From contig VZSF01003595.1 of NCBI GenBank assembly GCA_013398295.1, positions 124,001-188,000 on the forward strand: a stretch of 64,000 nucleotides of DNA, given 5' to 3'. The position numbers were made by a program, and so were the translations under genes. The notes beneath the pieces were generated by a model, which was not told the origin of the DNA, did not search any database, and saw nothing but the letters and a program-made list of their open reading frames with translations. The stretch comes from Chionis minor (Eukaryota > Chordata > Aves > Charadriiformes > Chionididae). Shown here one piece after another: positions 1 through 12,095 of the stretch (positions are counted from its first letter, which is position 1; every line of letters starts with the position of its first letter).

Positions 1-2383
1 CTTCATTGTACCTCCTACGCATTTTCCTTAGTACTGCATACAGTAGTAGGGTTGGAGCAACCAAGCCCAGAGAAATGGGAAGCACGTAAGGGAATGGTTT
101 ACACCAGTTCCTCCCAGTGCTGTGACATGATGACTTTAAATCAGTGTGTGGGTCACAACTCCCCGTCAGCTCCTCAGGGGTCTGAGCTCTTGTGGGCATC
201 AGCCTCCTGCAAGCAGCAATCCTCAACCTGGACATCAGAAATACACCAGCCCATGTGCCAAATCAAGAGCTTCTCATGATCCCCAGCTAATGGCGCTGGG
301 CTTTTGGGAGGCATGGGAGAGACCTTCATGAAGATCCCAGCCTCAGGCCTGTTAGAAATGGCTTGTGTTTGTAGTGCAAAAAACTCCTGCATCCTCCTTG
401 CCCCTGCATGCCCCCTGCCATGGGGTTGTGGGGGATACACAAGCTTCATGTGAGGGAGGGATTGTCTCAGCGCTGTCTGGTTTGGGTGGAGAGTGGGTGG
501 CGGGTGACACCACTTCCAATTCCTAGCAGGAATCTGGATGTGTCTGTGCTGGGAAATTGCAAAATAGTACATTGTGCTAATTAATGCCAAACAGGAGGGC
601 TTTGAATATACATCATCAGAATAACCTTTAGCAACCACTAGATGCCTTCCATCCACGGGTACATTGTAAAGAGCATTTATATTTATTACGTGGCAATGGA
701 AATACATCTCAAGAACAAAGTGCCCAGCACAACCATAATGCCGAGTTAGGCTTAAATTGTCTAACACGCGCAGAATGAAACACCACTGCCTTCATTCATG
801 CTCCAGGACTGCTATTTTCACCACTGGCAGCTCCTGCTGCACTAACTAAAATACTTCTGATCCAGTCCAGCAAGTTTTTTTCCAGATTTGCTTCTCCACA
901 GTGAAACCACAGATCGTGCTATATGGAAAGCTCCGAGCCTCGAGAAGTTTAGAGTTACTGTAGGTTGCAGCGGTTGGATTTAATCCTAAAACAATGAAAG
1001 CAAATGTGAAAAAGACACAGATGGCTGTCGCCTCTGTGCCATTTGGAGTGGTTTTTGGTTTCTAGCCAGTCAGCCCCATGCCACAGTTATGCAAATAAAG
1101 GCAGCAAAGTTCAATGCAGTGGTATACACATCTTTAACAGACTGTGGCATGAGGGATAAAATAGCAGCGTGCTTTTGAAGATGGTGAAAAGATCACCACA
1201 CCAGCCTAAGGGACAGAGGATTTAAGGACAGAGGGTGAAACCTTGTCTTCCTTTCAGGCAAAGGAGGCTTTGATATGGCTTTAAAGCACCTGGATACCTG
1301 CGTGCTCATGGGCACGTAGAAGCCTAAAAGCCCTCCTCTGCGGGCCTCGTCCCTCAGGGAGCTGGGTGCTTGTCCTGTCCATGCAATGTCAACTCCTTGG
1401 GACGGGGGCACTTGTGCAGAGTCCAGCCCTGCTAGGCTAACAACTAACAGCAATGAGAGGCAGAAAAGGGAAGAGCCTGAGGAAGAAGAGGAATGAGAAG
1501 AAGCCATGGGAAAATAGTTCAAATTGCCTTGACCAAGGGTGTGCTGCCAAGGTCTAGACCTTGAATTCAGTGTGGTGTAAGGGGATGTGAACAAAAGTGC
1601 ATCCTCTTACTCCAGGGATGGATTTAGCTCTGTGGTGAACTTCAAGAAGAAACAAATGGGTAAGACTAGGCTGCAGTCCTCTGTTAAAAATGCTGTTCTC
1701 CAGTGAGACACCAGTAACAGAGCAGATTTTGATCTCTGATAATTAAACTCCTAATCAACCCCTTTTAAAAAAATGCCTGATGGTTCCCTTCTCAATCTCC
1801 TGTGAGGATGGGGAGGCTTAGGAATTTATTTCAATTCTGTGGTTGAGTTAAACATCAGGCAGGTTTCAGACTATGTTTTACTAGAACCAGATGAATTTCT
1901 AAGCACAAAATCCAGCATACAGAATGCTGATTAAGTTTGATCTGGTGACCATCTGTCCTTGTGTTTGTAGCATGAGTAGCTAAATGAAATTCTAGAAAAA
2001 AAGGGTTATCTTAAATACACACAGGATAAAGCAAATTGAAGAAAGCCCCATTCACTGTTGCTAAGTGAATCTTCTCAGCAAGAAGGGAAGATTAGTTTTG
2101 TCTCTGAAGTTACATATGCTCAAGTTCACTTTTTTGGACTCTTAGAAGCTGAAACCTCAATCTGTAACTTTTGCTTTAATTGCACCTTGTGGATTTTCCT
2201 TTAACTGCACACTAAACCCAAGCAGATAATAGATTGAGTTCTGGTAGTGAGAAATGTCTCATTGTCAGAGCAAGTCAGGATCTTGGAAGGTGTAAATCGG
2301 TGCAGCTCGATGCAATTTCCCATCCCTTCCAACTTGACTTGGTCCAGTAATCACCACAAATGGCTTTCCCCCTCCTTCATCCT
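1..2383. other. Apparently unique non-coding DNA
   Basis: No gene, RNA or dispersed repeat is recognised here. The longest open frame is on the minus strand (174-767, about 197 codons). It begins at GTG, has no recognisable domain or signal peptide, and shows no obvious splice-site pattern, so I treat it as chance. The 550-770 part is balanced in composition and free of simple repeats, as conserved non-coding elements often are, but that cannot be judged without alignment. Confidence 0.6.
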
Positions 2384-2416
2384 TATATCTATCTATGTAC
2401 CTATCCATCTATCTTT
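2384..2416. repeat. Imperfect TATC/TCTA microsatellite
   Basis: A short run of imperfect ATCT tetranucleotides, interrupted by GTAC and CC. It is about 33 bases long and degenerate, so it is probably not very polymorphic. Confidence 0.8.
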
Positions 2417-5024
2417 TTACTTAGAAGTGAAGACAATTAAATTACGAGTAATAGCTCAATAACCAACCAAAGGTCATCAAAGAGCAAAGGTGACGGCTGC
2501 CAGACTTTTCTCCAACCATAATGAAAATTTGCTGGAGAAAAGAACAGTATGAGAAGTGATGGCATAACATAATGCCTTCCTTTGAAGAGAGCCAGCTAAG
2601 AGGCTTGGCCCATCAACAGGCTGAATAGGGAAGAAGAGAAAGTATTGGGAAAGGCAGAAAAATAGCACTGTGGGGATCACAAATACAGAAATAGAGACAG
2701 TGCTTGTAAGGCTTGCTAACGGAAATGGTAACATGCAAAGGCACCAACTTCTGGTCCCCAAGGCCCATCTCATGCCACTGGCTTCTTCGTGTGAAGAACC
2801 ACAGGGAGTGCAAAGCAAAAACAAATTCAGTCTGTGTCCTTTGCCAGTTTTCCCCAGCTGCCCGAGGGACTTTGCTCTTTGAAAGGGAGGGTATCTGTTC
2901 TTTAAAAGGAGTTGTTCACATGTCAGCAAGTCAGTCTGTGTACCAAAGGAAAGATGCCGAGGATGGCTGCAGGGCTCGGGCTGGGGTGCAGGACAGCTAC
3001 ACAAGAGGAGGTGGCTCAGCAATAACCACAACAAAGCCGGCTGGCTGAGATTTGGGGAGCGCCTTGGGTGTGGGAAGTTCTCTGCTACTCAGGGAGCTGC
3101 CTGCTCCAGCCTTTCCCACTGCTTACCCTGAGCCCAACTGCTAGATCTCCTGGTAAAAGGGGAAACTCTGCAACTGTGATGCTTTTCTGGGGGAAGAGAG
3201 AGTCACAAGCAGTCCCTTAGGGGGCATGAAAGGAGTTTGGAATGAAAAGCCAAGCAGACGCCTTTGAAACTCCATGTGTATTGTCTCGTCTGCTCTAGTG
3301 ACTCCCTGCTTCCACAGGCACATGCTCCTGCCTGCGTTAATACTCACATTAGGTGCCTATTTCCAATGGCTGGGAGGGAGGTCAGATAGACAGTACCTGT
3401 GCAAATGCATCTGGCTTTGATAAAATCCTGCCATTAGCATTCAAAGTCTCCAGCTGACACAAGAAAACCCAATCATTAGGCTCCTCTCTGCCTCAAACAA
3501 CCCTAGGAAAAGAGCACATTGTTTGGACTCCACTGGGCTAAATCTATGCTTTTTACATGGCCTTTTTCTTTGCATTTTCTTTTTCTTTCTGAAGTTTAAA
3601 GAGACACTTGTTTTTCTTGCTAATTCTTTCCTCCCCGGTGCTGATAGGGATCTCTGTAACATGAGGCCAGCTGGAAGAAATTCAAACTGCTTTCTAAAGT
3701 TGTTATGATAGAGTGTGGGGGACGTGTCTTTGAAGCTGCTGGGCTCAAGAGATGTCCCTGATTCAGGAGAAATGCAAGAGGCAATTAAGCTCTTTTTCTG
3801 GAACAAGATTTGAGCCCCTACCTGTGAAAACACAAACCACTTGCTGGTGTCACCCCACACCAACCTCTAGGGAAAAGAAAACTTTGGTAAATATTATTTG
3901 CAGATGTTTCTGCATCCTGGGAGATCAAGGGCCTTGTCAGAACCACCTCCTGGTACAAGGGAGACTGCAGTCTGTTCAAGCTAAATAGTCCAGTTCAAGT
4001 AGAGGTGTGAAGGCTCTTCACATCTCAGACAAATTAAGTCCTATGTTAAACCTGGAGAAGGAGAATGAACAAGGGAGTCATCTCTCTTTGCCTTCTCAAT
4101 TCAAAAAACAGTAAATATTTTCAAGTCACTTGTTGAAAGCAGAATCTGCTGCTGGCAAATGCACGAGGCAAGTCAAGGCAATAACCCTGTGGCAGGACAC
4201 AGGAACTGGAAATGTTTTCATTGGGAAGACATTGGGTTTTTTTAATTCCGTTGCTTCTGTTTGTCCTTTCTTGCTGCATTGATCCTCCTGTATCCGCATG
4301 GATCTCTGGACCCATGGGGACAGCCTCTGTGACACTGTGCTGTGGTCAGTCGAACAGGGGCTGTGCCACGATTAACAGGAGTCATGTGTGGGACACAAAG
4401 GAGATGATGGGCACTGTGGCCCTACCCAGCATCTCTCCTGTCCTGTCTGCTCCTGCCCTGGTCCCTCTCTGGTGGGTACTTCTTAGGTGCCATCATTCAA
4501 AGTTGATTCAAGAGGGACTGGGGAAAGCGAAGAGGGGCAAGTCCCACTCCCTGCTCACGCTGGTAGCTCACCTTACATTCAGTGAGCTGATAAACTTTAC
4601 TCTGTCTACCCAACTGGATGAAAAACACCCTTATTTAGGGAGAAGTTGAAATCCTGGCCTCATGCCTGGAAACTTCAGGTGTTTAGGCACAAAGCAGCAG
4701 CTTGCACTGCCTAAACACAGCCCTGCCTGCTGGAAGAACCGTTTGATTGCCGTATCCCTCTCTCTGCCAGGAAAGGCTTGTTTCCGACTCTCTCCTTCCC
4801 AGCCCTTTCTGCAGCCTGCATTAAAAATCCCCATGGAACAGGGCTCTGTCAGTCTCGTGGGAGTCCCGCCACGTGTTCCACGAGGCACACGGTTATCAGC
4901 ACCTTGGCAGAGATAAAGAAGGCAGACAAAGAGAGCCGTCCTCTTGGGAAGACATATTCAGCCCATTCAGACCAATGTTTATATTACTGATTCAGTCCTA
5001 GTTCAACTCCAATGTGTTGGGGGA
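2417..5024. other. Apparently unique non-coding DNA
   Basis: Nothing recognisable. Overlapping frames on both strands (for example minus 2477-3034 and minus 3441-3863) have no recognisable domains, and their hydrophobic stretches come from CT-rich tracts. No CpG-rich promoter-like stretch is visible. Confidence 0.6.
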
Positions 5025-5046
5025 GAAAAAAGAAAAGAAAAGAAAG
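5025..5046. repeat. (AAAAG)n simple repeat
   Basis: An A-rich run with regularly spaced G, about four units of AAAAG. Simple-sequence DNA with no further signal. Confidence 0.85.
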
Positions 5047-5436
5047 GCTTTCTTCAGAGCCAGACTTTCAGAAAAGCCCAGCAGAGTGCTGGCCCTGTTT
5101 GAAAATCTGGCTTCAGTCGTGGCTACTGAGCCCTTACAAGTTTCTTCTTCAGAGGAGAAGAGACTTGGCGGGACCTCTGGCATGATGGGAGGCTGACAAG
5201 CCCTCATGAAAGACATTGGTAATGTGTGGGGCCTGGGAAGCAAAATGAGGAGACAGCCAACAGCCCCGAGGAAGTGGAGGGGAAGAAGCTGCACATGGTC
5301 TCTCTATCTGCAGAGAAGAATCCAGGTCTGTTGGGCTTTGCTTCCCTCCCCATCTTCCCTTTGTAGATGTTTCCTGTGCAGACAGTTTCCATAAGCATTT
5401 CCTGGGAAGGCTGCACAGCCAAAGTTTCATTTTTAA

Positions 5437-5489
5437 TTTTTTTTTTTTAAAACCGCACTTTGCAAAGTTAAAGTGTGTGTGTGTGTGTG
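5437..5489. repeat. T12 run and (GT)8 microsatellite
   Basis: A run of 12 T (5437-5448) is followed, after about 24 bases, by a perfect (GT)8 dinucleotide repeat from 5473. GT repeats of this size are often length-variable in vertebrates. Confidence 0.9.
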
Positions 5490-7635
5490 GAGCGCAGAAG
5501 TATAATATGGAGGCAACTTTATCTGCACAGACGAAGTGTAAGCAAGTTACCAGCCAACTCTAACAGACTCTACATCAAATCATACAACCTCTTAAAACAT
5601 GCAGTGGCAAAAGCATCACACTGCCTGTCTGGAGCTGGCCTCACTCAAGCTTTCCAGGGCTCTGCTCCCTCAGATCCATCATGTCCTGCTTTCCCCAGCC
5701 TGTGAAGCAAAACCCAGAGCAAGGAAAAGCAGGTGCCTCTGGCAATGTCCTAGCCCTGGGTGCTGTGACACTGCTGCTGCTCTCATCATCCTGTGCTTCC
5801 ACATCCCTCCCCCTCCCCATCCACCTGCTTGCTCTTGCCTTTTTCATAATGCTGGGAGCACTCTGGAGGAGGAATGGTCTGTTTTACATGACTCTGTGTA
5901 GCAGTTTTTGTAAAGGGGCCCTGTTTCCTGGCTGAGGGCTCTGAGCACTCCCGTATCTACATCTGCGTTGGACATTACAGTTCTCTGCCTTGGGAAGAGA
6001 GAGTGTGTGACCATTTTCCCTCCTCTTAGGCTACGGGGAGGCTAGGCAATAGCTGCCAGTGTGGACATATTCCCTTTGCTATGGGTGCACTGCCTGTGGC
6101 AAAGCCCTGGGAAGGGCTCCCTTTGTTGGAAGACTTTAGGGTAGACATACAGCCCTGAGGGGTGAAGAATCCCTGTTCCTGCCCTGCAGGAGGCGGAGGC
6201 ACTGGGACACCACCAGCAGGGACATCTAATTGCTATAAATAACGGTAGCTGCAAGTAGAGAAATCAAACAGCTTTGGTTATGTCCTGTTTCTCTTGGCTC
6301 CAGAGAAACACAAAACTAGGGTGATTTTTCAGAGATCTAGTGCCAAGGCAAGGCAGGCAGGTTTGCAAAAGAAAAAGACTCCTCTTGACCATCCAGTGAA
6401 GTATGCGTACTGTTTTCCATGGGTCAAGCACAGCGAAAGAGCTTCAGAGGATTTGAAGTCTATGAGGACCCTGCATACGAACTGGTGCCAGGCTGGCCCA
6501 AAGGACGCAGTGAGATCTGCCAGCTAATTATTTTGTTAGTTATTTTAAACAACTGACTCAGCCAGGGATGATTCCACCCAACAGTGGCACCTGTAATTAA
6601 TACGACGCACAGAACAGGTCAAATATCCCCAGATAAGATCCAGGGATGGCACTCGTTGCTTTCCCTGATCGAGCCTCTTGAGACAAGTGAAAACACAGAG
6701 CAGCAGCCCAGGTTGAGATGCCCACAGGTAAATCAAATAGAGGGAGTGTCCTGGCAAGAACATTAGCAGATGAACATGTCCTAAGAACACCCAGGAACTA
6801 CCACGAACAGGAGCTGCCCTGTCCTGAGCTATGCTTAGTGTACATCTCCCCTGGAATCACAGCATGCTGCGCGGTCCTCAGTGAGTGCAGCAACTGTAGC
6901 CCTTCCTCCTCATCCCAGGGCAAGCGAGTGCCCAGGAACGTGGAGCAGCCTCCTGAGTTGCCACCCTCAAACCCCAAAGTACAGAACGTGTTTCAGAGTA
7001 AAAGCAGTTTGAGTGGTGTCAGCTCTGCTTGTGTTTGTTTCTATGGAAAATTGTTACTTTAATGTGAGTCATGGGAGTAATTAAGGGATAAATAGCAGCA
7101 CTGCAGTTCGTCAACATGCTGGTGCCATTGCAAAAGCAAAGGGAAGTGTACGCATTCCTACAGAGACACAAATCCAGCCAGGGTGCTGGCAAAGTAACTG
7201 TTCCCATCCTTTGGGCTTTGGCAGTCTCCTCTGGTCTTAGTCAGGCTGGTGTTGATCTGGAATAGCCCTGCTGACGTGATTTACCAGAGAATCAGCGAGG
7301 TGGGTTCAATTTAAGTCAGGACGCACAAGACGGAGCAGTGCAGGAGCCCAACATCATAAAATGGTGGAAGCTCAAATGGCTGTTGTTTGTTAAACTTGAC
7401 AGTAAAGAAAAACATATTGTACCTTTGCTGAATTTCCTTNGAAGAGCTTACAGATGTTCCCTGTAAAAACACTGAGCTGAACGGCAACTGTGACAGTACT
7501 GTTTTACCCCTGCATGATCACCAGGGCTCTGCTAAGAGCAGGGAGACACAACGCAGGAGCGGGGAGCTGAGCTGTGCTTGAGCAGGAGGTCTACAGCCTG
7601 AGAGAGCTGAATCTGATGCAGAAGGCAAGAGCAAG
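5490..7635. other. Unique non-coding DNA including the only N
   Basis: No gene or dispersed repeat recognised. One ambiguous base (N) is at 7440, the only unresolved position I noticed in the window. A TGACTCAGC sequence near 6553 resembles an AP-1/half-MARE site, but a motif that short is expected by chance in a window this size. Confidence 0.55.
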
Positions 7636-7656
7636 AGGAGGAGGAGGAGGAGGAGG
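7636..7656. repeat. (AGG)7 microsatellite
   Basis: Seven consecutive AGG triplets. On the minus strand they produce a run of leucines in the 7518-7886 reading frame, which is why that frame looks like a signal peptide. That appearance is an artefact of the repeat. Confidence 0.95.
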
Positions 7657-9089
7657 GACTTGCTCATGAGGAACCACTGACACTTTTGAGACAGGCTTTC
7701 ATGCTTGAACCACTCTGCCATGCCCTTACGAGATGTTTCTCCGAAGGCAGAGAAAACAACGCAGCAAGGCAGGGGACAGAGCATGGAGATGAGCAGGGAA
7801 CTAGACAGTGATGGCAGTACCGGGTTGCTGCGAAACAGGCCAGCATGGATGGAGTTTGGAAGTGGAATGGCTCCTGGACTACACATTGGCTCTTGTCAGG
7901 TCTAAGAGGGAGCCTCTATCCTGGCCATTCAGCTAAACCAGCAACTTTCCAGGCTGGCCCAAAGGCTGTAGCAAGTGGGTTCATGTGCTCCAAGTCAGAC
8001 CTCCCACTAATTAATCAACAGTATGGAAAACATTTATTAGAACCCCCTTGGTGCTTCTGGACACATCTCCCTGGCACAAAGGAGCACCACTGGGGCACAG
8101 CCATTTCACATGGCTCCAGAGTGCTGGTGCTCAGCAGCCTGTACTGTCCTGTAAGAGGTGCTTGCAGCCTCCACTCCTTCTGCCCAGCAAGGTACGGCAC
8201 CACCAGCCTCTCAGGGCTGCTGGGCGGGCAGCACTGGCAGCCGCTTTGGAGGGGGATCTGAGGAAAGACTTGAAGAGTAGTGTGTATCAGGAGTGCTCCC
8301 TATTTGCACCTGTCCCTGTGGAAAGACTGTTTCTCAGCTGAAATCCATACCATGGCCCCTTCCTTTATATTCCTTTCTCCTTAGTCTTTGCAGATGATTC
8401 CAAGCAACACAGTTTTCCACTTTCTAACAAGCAATTTAAATGCTAAAGGGCAGCTCCTCTGCTGAAGGCAACTGAAGCCAAGGGAGCTGTGACAGTTCAT
8501 ACCAGCTGAAGCTTTGCCTTTAAGTAAATGTTTTAAACTTTCCACTAAGGAGACTAAAATAAGCCATAGCATGAAACATTAAGAGCAAAGAATGAACTCT
8601 GGAGACCAGAGGGATTTGGGAAATGAAATGAGATCCATCTTGCTGGCACATTTCCCTCCCCCGTCTATTTTTGGAATTTAAAAAATTCCCCCAGATTTGT
8701 CTTTTACAGACCAGCCTTTTGTTCAGCGACCAGCATCGAGCAGCCTCCCGTTTCACACAGAGCAGGTGAGCTTTGGCAAGCCAACATGCAAAATACAGAG
8801 CTGGAAACTATTAATATCTTTTACTGCTGAAGTACGGCAGGGCTTGGCGCAGGTGCTATTTGTTTTCTTTAACAGGCTTTGCAGCTATGCAACTTGCAAC
8901 CAAATACCAGATGAACAAGATTTCTAGTTAGTGGGCAAATTGTGATCAACCTGACTCTTCTCCAGAATGCTGTGATGCCTGCTGTGACTGAGTAGGTTTT
9001 ACTTGGGAATTACAGCATGGGTTTGACCACATGGCTGCCCTCGGTGTGTTTATACCCTGAGTGGGAAGCAGCCTGGTTCTGCTCATCGC
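7657..9089. other. Unique non-coding DNA
   Basis: Nothing recognisable. Short frames on both strands overlap each other and have no known domain. Confidence 0.55.
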
Positions 9090-9360
9090 ACTCTAGACAG
9101 ACTCAGGAAACCTGGGCTCTTGCTCCTGGCTGTGGTATTAACTTTCAAGGGGACCTCAGCATGTCACTTAAAGCCCAGTTCTCCAGTTGGCTTGCAACCT
9201 ACATTTTCCACTGACTTTAAATGGAGCAGGGGATCTTTGTTGCCTATGAAAACCGAGCCTCCAAACACTTCAGTCTCCCCATGTTTAAAACAAGGAGGAG
9301 AATATTTTGAGATCAATAGACAAGAACACCTGCGAGCGCTAATACCTATGTACCCTGCCA
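9090..9360 (+). repeat. MIR-type SINE with central extra segment
   Basis: The left part (about 9100-9175) matches the MIR core as I recall it: the 'ACCTGGGCTC...CCTGGCTGTG' block followed by 'CATGTCACTTA', corresponding to the 'caagtcactta' segment. The right part (about 9263-9325) resumes with 'CTTCAGTCTCCCCATG', then 'TTTTGAGATC'. Roughly 90 bases between them, including a 'CCACTGACTTTAAATGGAGC' block, do not belong to the MIR core I know. They could be an insertion or a feature of a sauropsid variant. Divergence is high, so the element is old. Assignment is from memory. Confidence 0.6.
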
Positions 9361-9399
9361 AGATACTGGGAGATTAAGCAAATATTTTGAAGGGATGTA

Positions 9400-9530
9400 A
9401 GATCTTATGAGGCAGGTATGGGGCTGTTTAGTATGCCCAGGATATATTTTTCTCCCTCCTTTTTTTTTTTCCCCACAAATGGGAGAACTTAGGCAGAGAG
9501 AAGGACTAAGACACATGTCCTTTTTTCTTG
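9400..9530 (-). repeat. MIR-type SINE fragment, antisense
   Basis: Read on the plus strand, 'GAGGCAGGTA' is followed downstream by 'CCCCACAAATGGGAGAAC' and 'AGGCAGAGAGAAGG'. This is the reverse complement of the MIR core ('cctctctgtgcctcagtttccccatctgtaa'). A T-rich tract of about 12 T interrupts it near 9460. It lies tail to tail with the sense copy immediately upstream. Confidence 0.6.
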
Positions 9531-9689
9531 TGGTTTCAGCCATATTGATTTGCTTTGTGAAAACTAAACTACAAGCGCCTGCACTACCCCTCACTGAGAC
9601 TCAAGTGGAGGGACTCTGAACTGAAGACAAAGAGCTCAAGTAATGGTGCCCTGAGATTTGGCCTGAATATCACCAAAGAAGACATAGCG

Positions 9690-10175
9690 GAAAAGGCAAA
9701 TCATTTTGGGAATGCTTTGTCTGGCTGCATAGGCTACAACTCAAAACAGGATGTCATGAAGTTGATAAGGGTTCAGAAGAGATTTGCCCTGTAGTGGGAG
9801 ACTCCATCCACTCAGTTTGGGGTAGCACATTTTAAGGAAGATAGTAGACTAACTGTAGTGTGTGCAAAGAGAATAGAATGAATGATAAAGAGGTTTTGAA
9901 AACATGACCTGTAAAGAAAGGTGGAAGGAAGTGAATTTGTTTAGTCTAGAAGAGAGAAGAATGAGGGGAACATGATAATGATTTTCCAGTATTTGCAAAA
10001 GGGATATCAACTGTTCTCCAGAAGGGCAAGAAGAAATCAGCTTAATTTATAGCAAGGAAGTTTTAGACAGAACTGTAGGAAAAGTGAAGTAAATAGAAAG
10101 TTCTGGGATGGGCTACCTAGGGAAATTGAAAATGTCCATCATAAGAAGCTTTTAAGAACAGACTGTAGCAATTAA
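9690..10175 (+). mobile_element. Old CR1 LINE fragment
   Basis: A recognisable CR1 3' region in decayed form. Ordered blocks are: 'GGGGTAGCACATTTTAAG' (the 'gggcaccacattttaagaag' block), 'GTTTTGAAAACATGACCTGT', 'TTGTTTAGTCTAGAAGAG', 'GAGGGGAACATGATAATG', 'GGGCTACCTAGGGAAATTG' and 'AAGCTTTTAAGAACAGA'. These are in the order and spacing of ancient CR1 subfamilies seen in turtles, crocodilians and birds. The far 3' end with the octamer tail is missing or unrecognisable. Reverse transcriptase frames are gone, so it is a dead copy. Confidence 0.85.
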
Positions 10176-12000
10176 GATGCAAACTCAGGTACTTCAGAAA
10201 ACAAACAATGGTGTTTGCAGATGCAAAGATATTCGACTGTGTTGAGTGTGGGCAGACATTTGCTTACACAAAATTGTTTTGAAAGTCACCCAGGTGTGAC
10301 AGCACTGAGTATCAGTTGATTCATTCCAAATTAAATAAATATAACTGGTGTGGGGGGTAACAAACAGCATTACTGTTTCCAAAATTGCTTTCAGACCTCA
10401 TATCTAAAGGATAACACATTCCTTAGAAATCACTAATGACAAAGGAAATTACAAAGAAAGGTGACTATGGTACTGACATCAACAGTAGAATGCTACAGCA
10501 CCTGGAAGGCTTTCAAAGCTGGCAGATCACAGTATAAATAATCTAATACATTGTCTGACTCAGGTAACACAGCCGTAAGACTCTGTCTATTCTCCCTCTC
10601 TCCTTCTGTGCCTGAAGAGTAAAAATAGCAACTTTATATACATTTTTACATACCTAATCACTGGCTCAAGTCACTGTTGTCACAGCCCTGTCTCCTTGCA
10701 GCATGGGAAATCGATCCTGCCGAACTGTGTGATGGAGAAGGTTCAAGTGTGTCACCTCACGTCCCCAGCTGCTCCTCTGCTAGGTACATCCTCCACCCGG
10801 GGTGAATGTGGAAACACTAGAATGGCAGAAATGCAACATGTAAATGGCTCACAACCACTGAACACGTCTGCAGGTGCACAGATGACGCAGGCAATAGAGG
10901 CTATTTGCTTATCAGCCCATGCAGAAATCTACACACATCTCCTAACAAATGCCCCTGTCCCAACTCATCCTTTTGCAGCACTTGATCTCGTAGTAAATGC
11001 AAGCCACCCTTGCCCAAAGAGCTGAGCTTTCAACCTTGTGAGTGCTGTTGGTGCAGTTTTGAAATTAGAAGAGAATTTGCTGGAAGTGCTGTTCTTTTCT
11101 GATCCTGTCCAAAGGGAAGTTCCAGTCTCCTAATGGGAAGAGGCAGCAGCATCTGAGAAGACTGCAGATTGCTGATAATATTTGGGTGAAAATCCACACC
11201 TAGTTATATTATTCCTTCCTCACTAGTCCTCCAAAATTTCCTCCTCCATGGTTATTTTCCGAACAGCACCTGGAGAAATTCTGCTAGAGGATGGTAGCAC
11301 AGGCCAAAGAATGAATCGAAAACACCTACTCATTTTAAGGAATTAAGTAGTCCAAAAGGATTGGATGCTCTTAAGATGAGAGTCAGTTGTGTGACACCAC
11401 TGCATAGCAAACTGTGTGATATCTCTAGATGAGAACAGTGATCATAATTCCAGTCCTGTATGCACAGCCTTGCTCTCTTCTCAAAGCAAGGGCAGGGTCT
11501 GTACGCAGCCAGCTTCTCTGTGGGAGCAGAGGTCTGTTCTACACTGGGGTGAATTAGGATATTCCCAGAATGAGCTTCACAGTTGCCTGATAGCAACACA
11601 GCACTACGGGCCTGAGGGAATTCGATGTAAGCACTACCCTGCTTAATTCACTGGAGATCACCTGGCTGTTCTCGTCTGCTGCCTAGAAGAGCTCTCGTGT
11701 CTGGGCCTTGCTGCAGGGATGCCCTGTGTTAGTTCCTCTTCCATTTTTCACTTCTTATTTTTTTTTGCCTAGGAAACCTCTTGTTAGACAGGACTGAACG
11801 TCCTTGAAAGCACCAGTTATAACAAACAACCAGGGGCAGATCTCAGGCGAACGCTGCACGAGTCAGAGGTCACAGCTGGAAGTGGTTTTAGGGGAAATTC
11901 AAAATTACTGTCAAAAGCAGTTCTCTCTCATTTTAATTGTAATTGGTTAATCTCATTTTATTTGCCTTGTGGCTATGGCTGTGAAGCTTAGGAAACTCTT
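10176..12000. other. Non-coding DNA with one acceptor-like site
   Basis: No recognised gene or repeat. A pyrimidine-rich tract ending in CCTTGCAG at 10701 resembles a vertebrate 3' splice site and is followed by an open frame to a stop at 11023-11025. The predicted peptide is unfamiliar and no nearby AATAAA follows, so it is treated as a finding rather than an exon. Confidence 0.5.
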
Positions 12001-12095
12001 GGGGCCCCTGCTCTGATCTCAGTTACCCTGGGAGCAATTCTGAAGACTTCAGCAAAGTTGCTTTGGATTTATCCCTTGTGCCACCAAGACCAGAG
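12001..12095. mobile_element. Palindromic MITE-like repeat, old copy
   Basis: The segment runs 'GGGGCCCCTGCTCTGATC', then 'TCAGTTACCC...GAAGACTTCAGC', then 'TTGCTTTGGATTTATCCC'. This matches, with decay, a palindromic sauropsid repeat I recall, which starts near 'ggccagattctgatctcagttacac', has 'cattgacttcaatgg' at its centre and ends in the reverse complement. The palindromic layout suggests a non-autonomous DNA transposon, but I cannot assign a superfamily. Confidence 0.5.

Noticed and set aside
174..767. Longest open frame (197 codons, minus strand)
   Set aside because: Starts at GTG, has no known domain, no signal sequence and no splice or promoter context. Length alone is not decisive in 64 kb.
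1089..1096. Octamer ATGCAAAT, also at 16858 and 19545
   Set aside because: Three copies of an 8-mer in 64 kb is near chance expectation.
2477..3034. 185-codon minus-strand frame with hydrophobic stretches
   Set aside because: The apparent signal peptide and membrane segments arise from CT-rich sequence. No family is recognised.
7518..7886. Frame with a leucine-run resembling a signal peptide
   Set aside because: The leucines are translations of the (AGG)7 microsatellite read in antisense.
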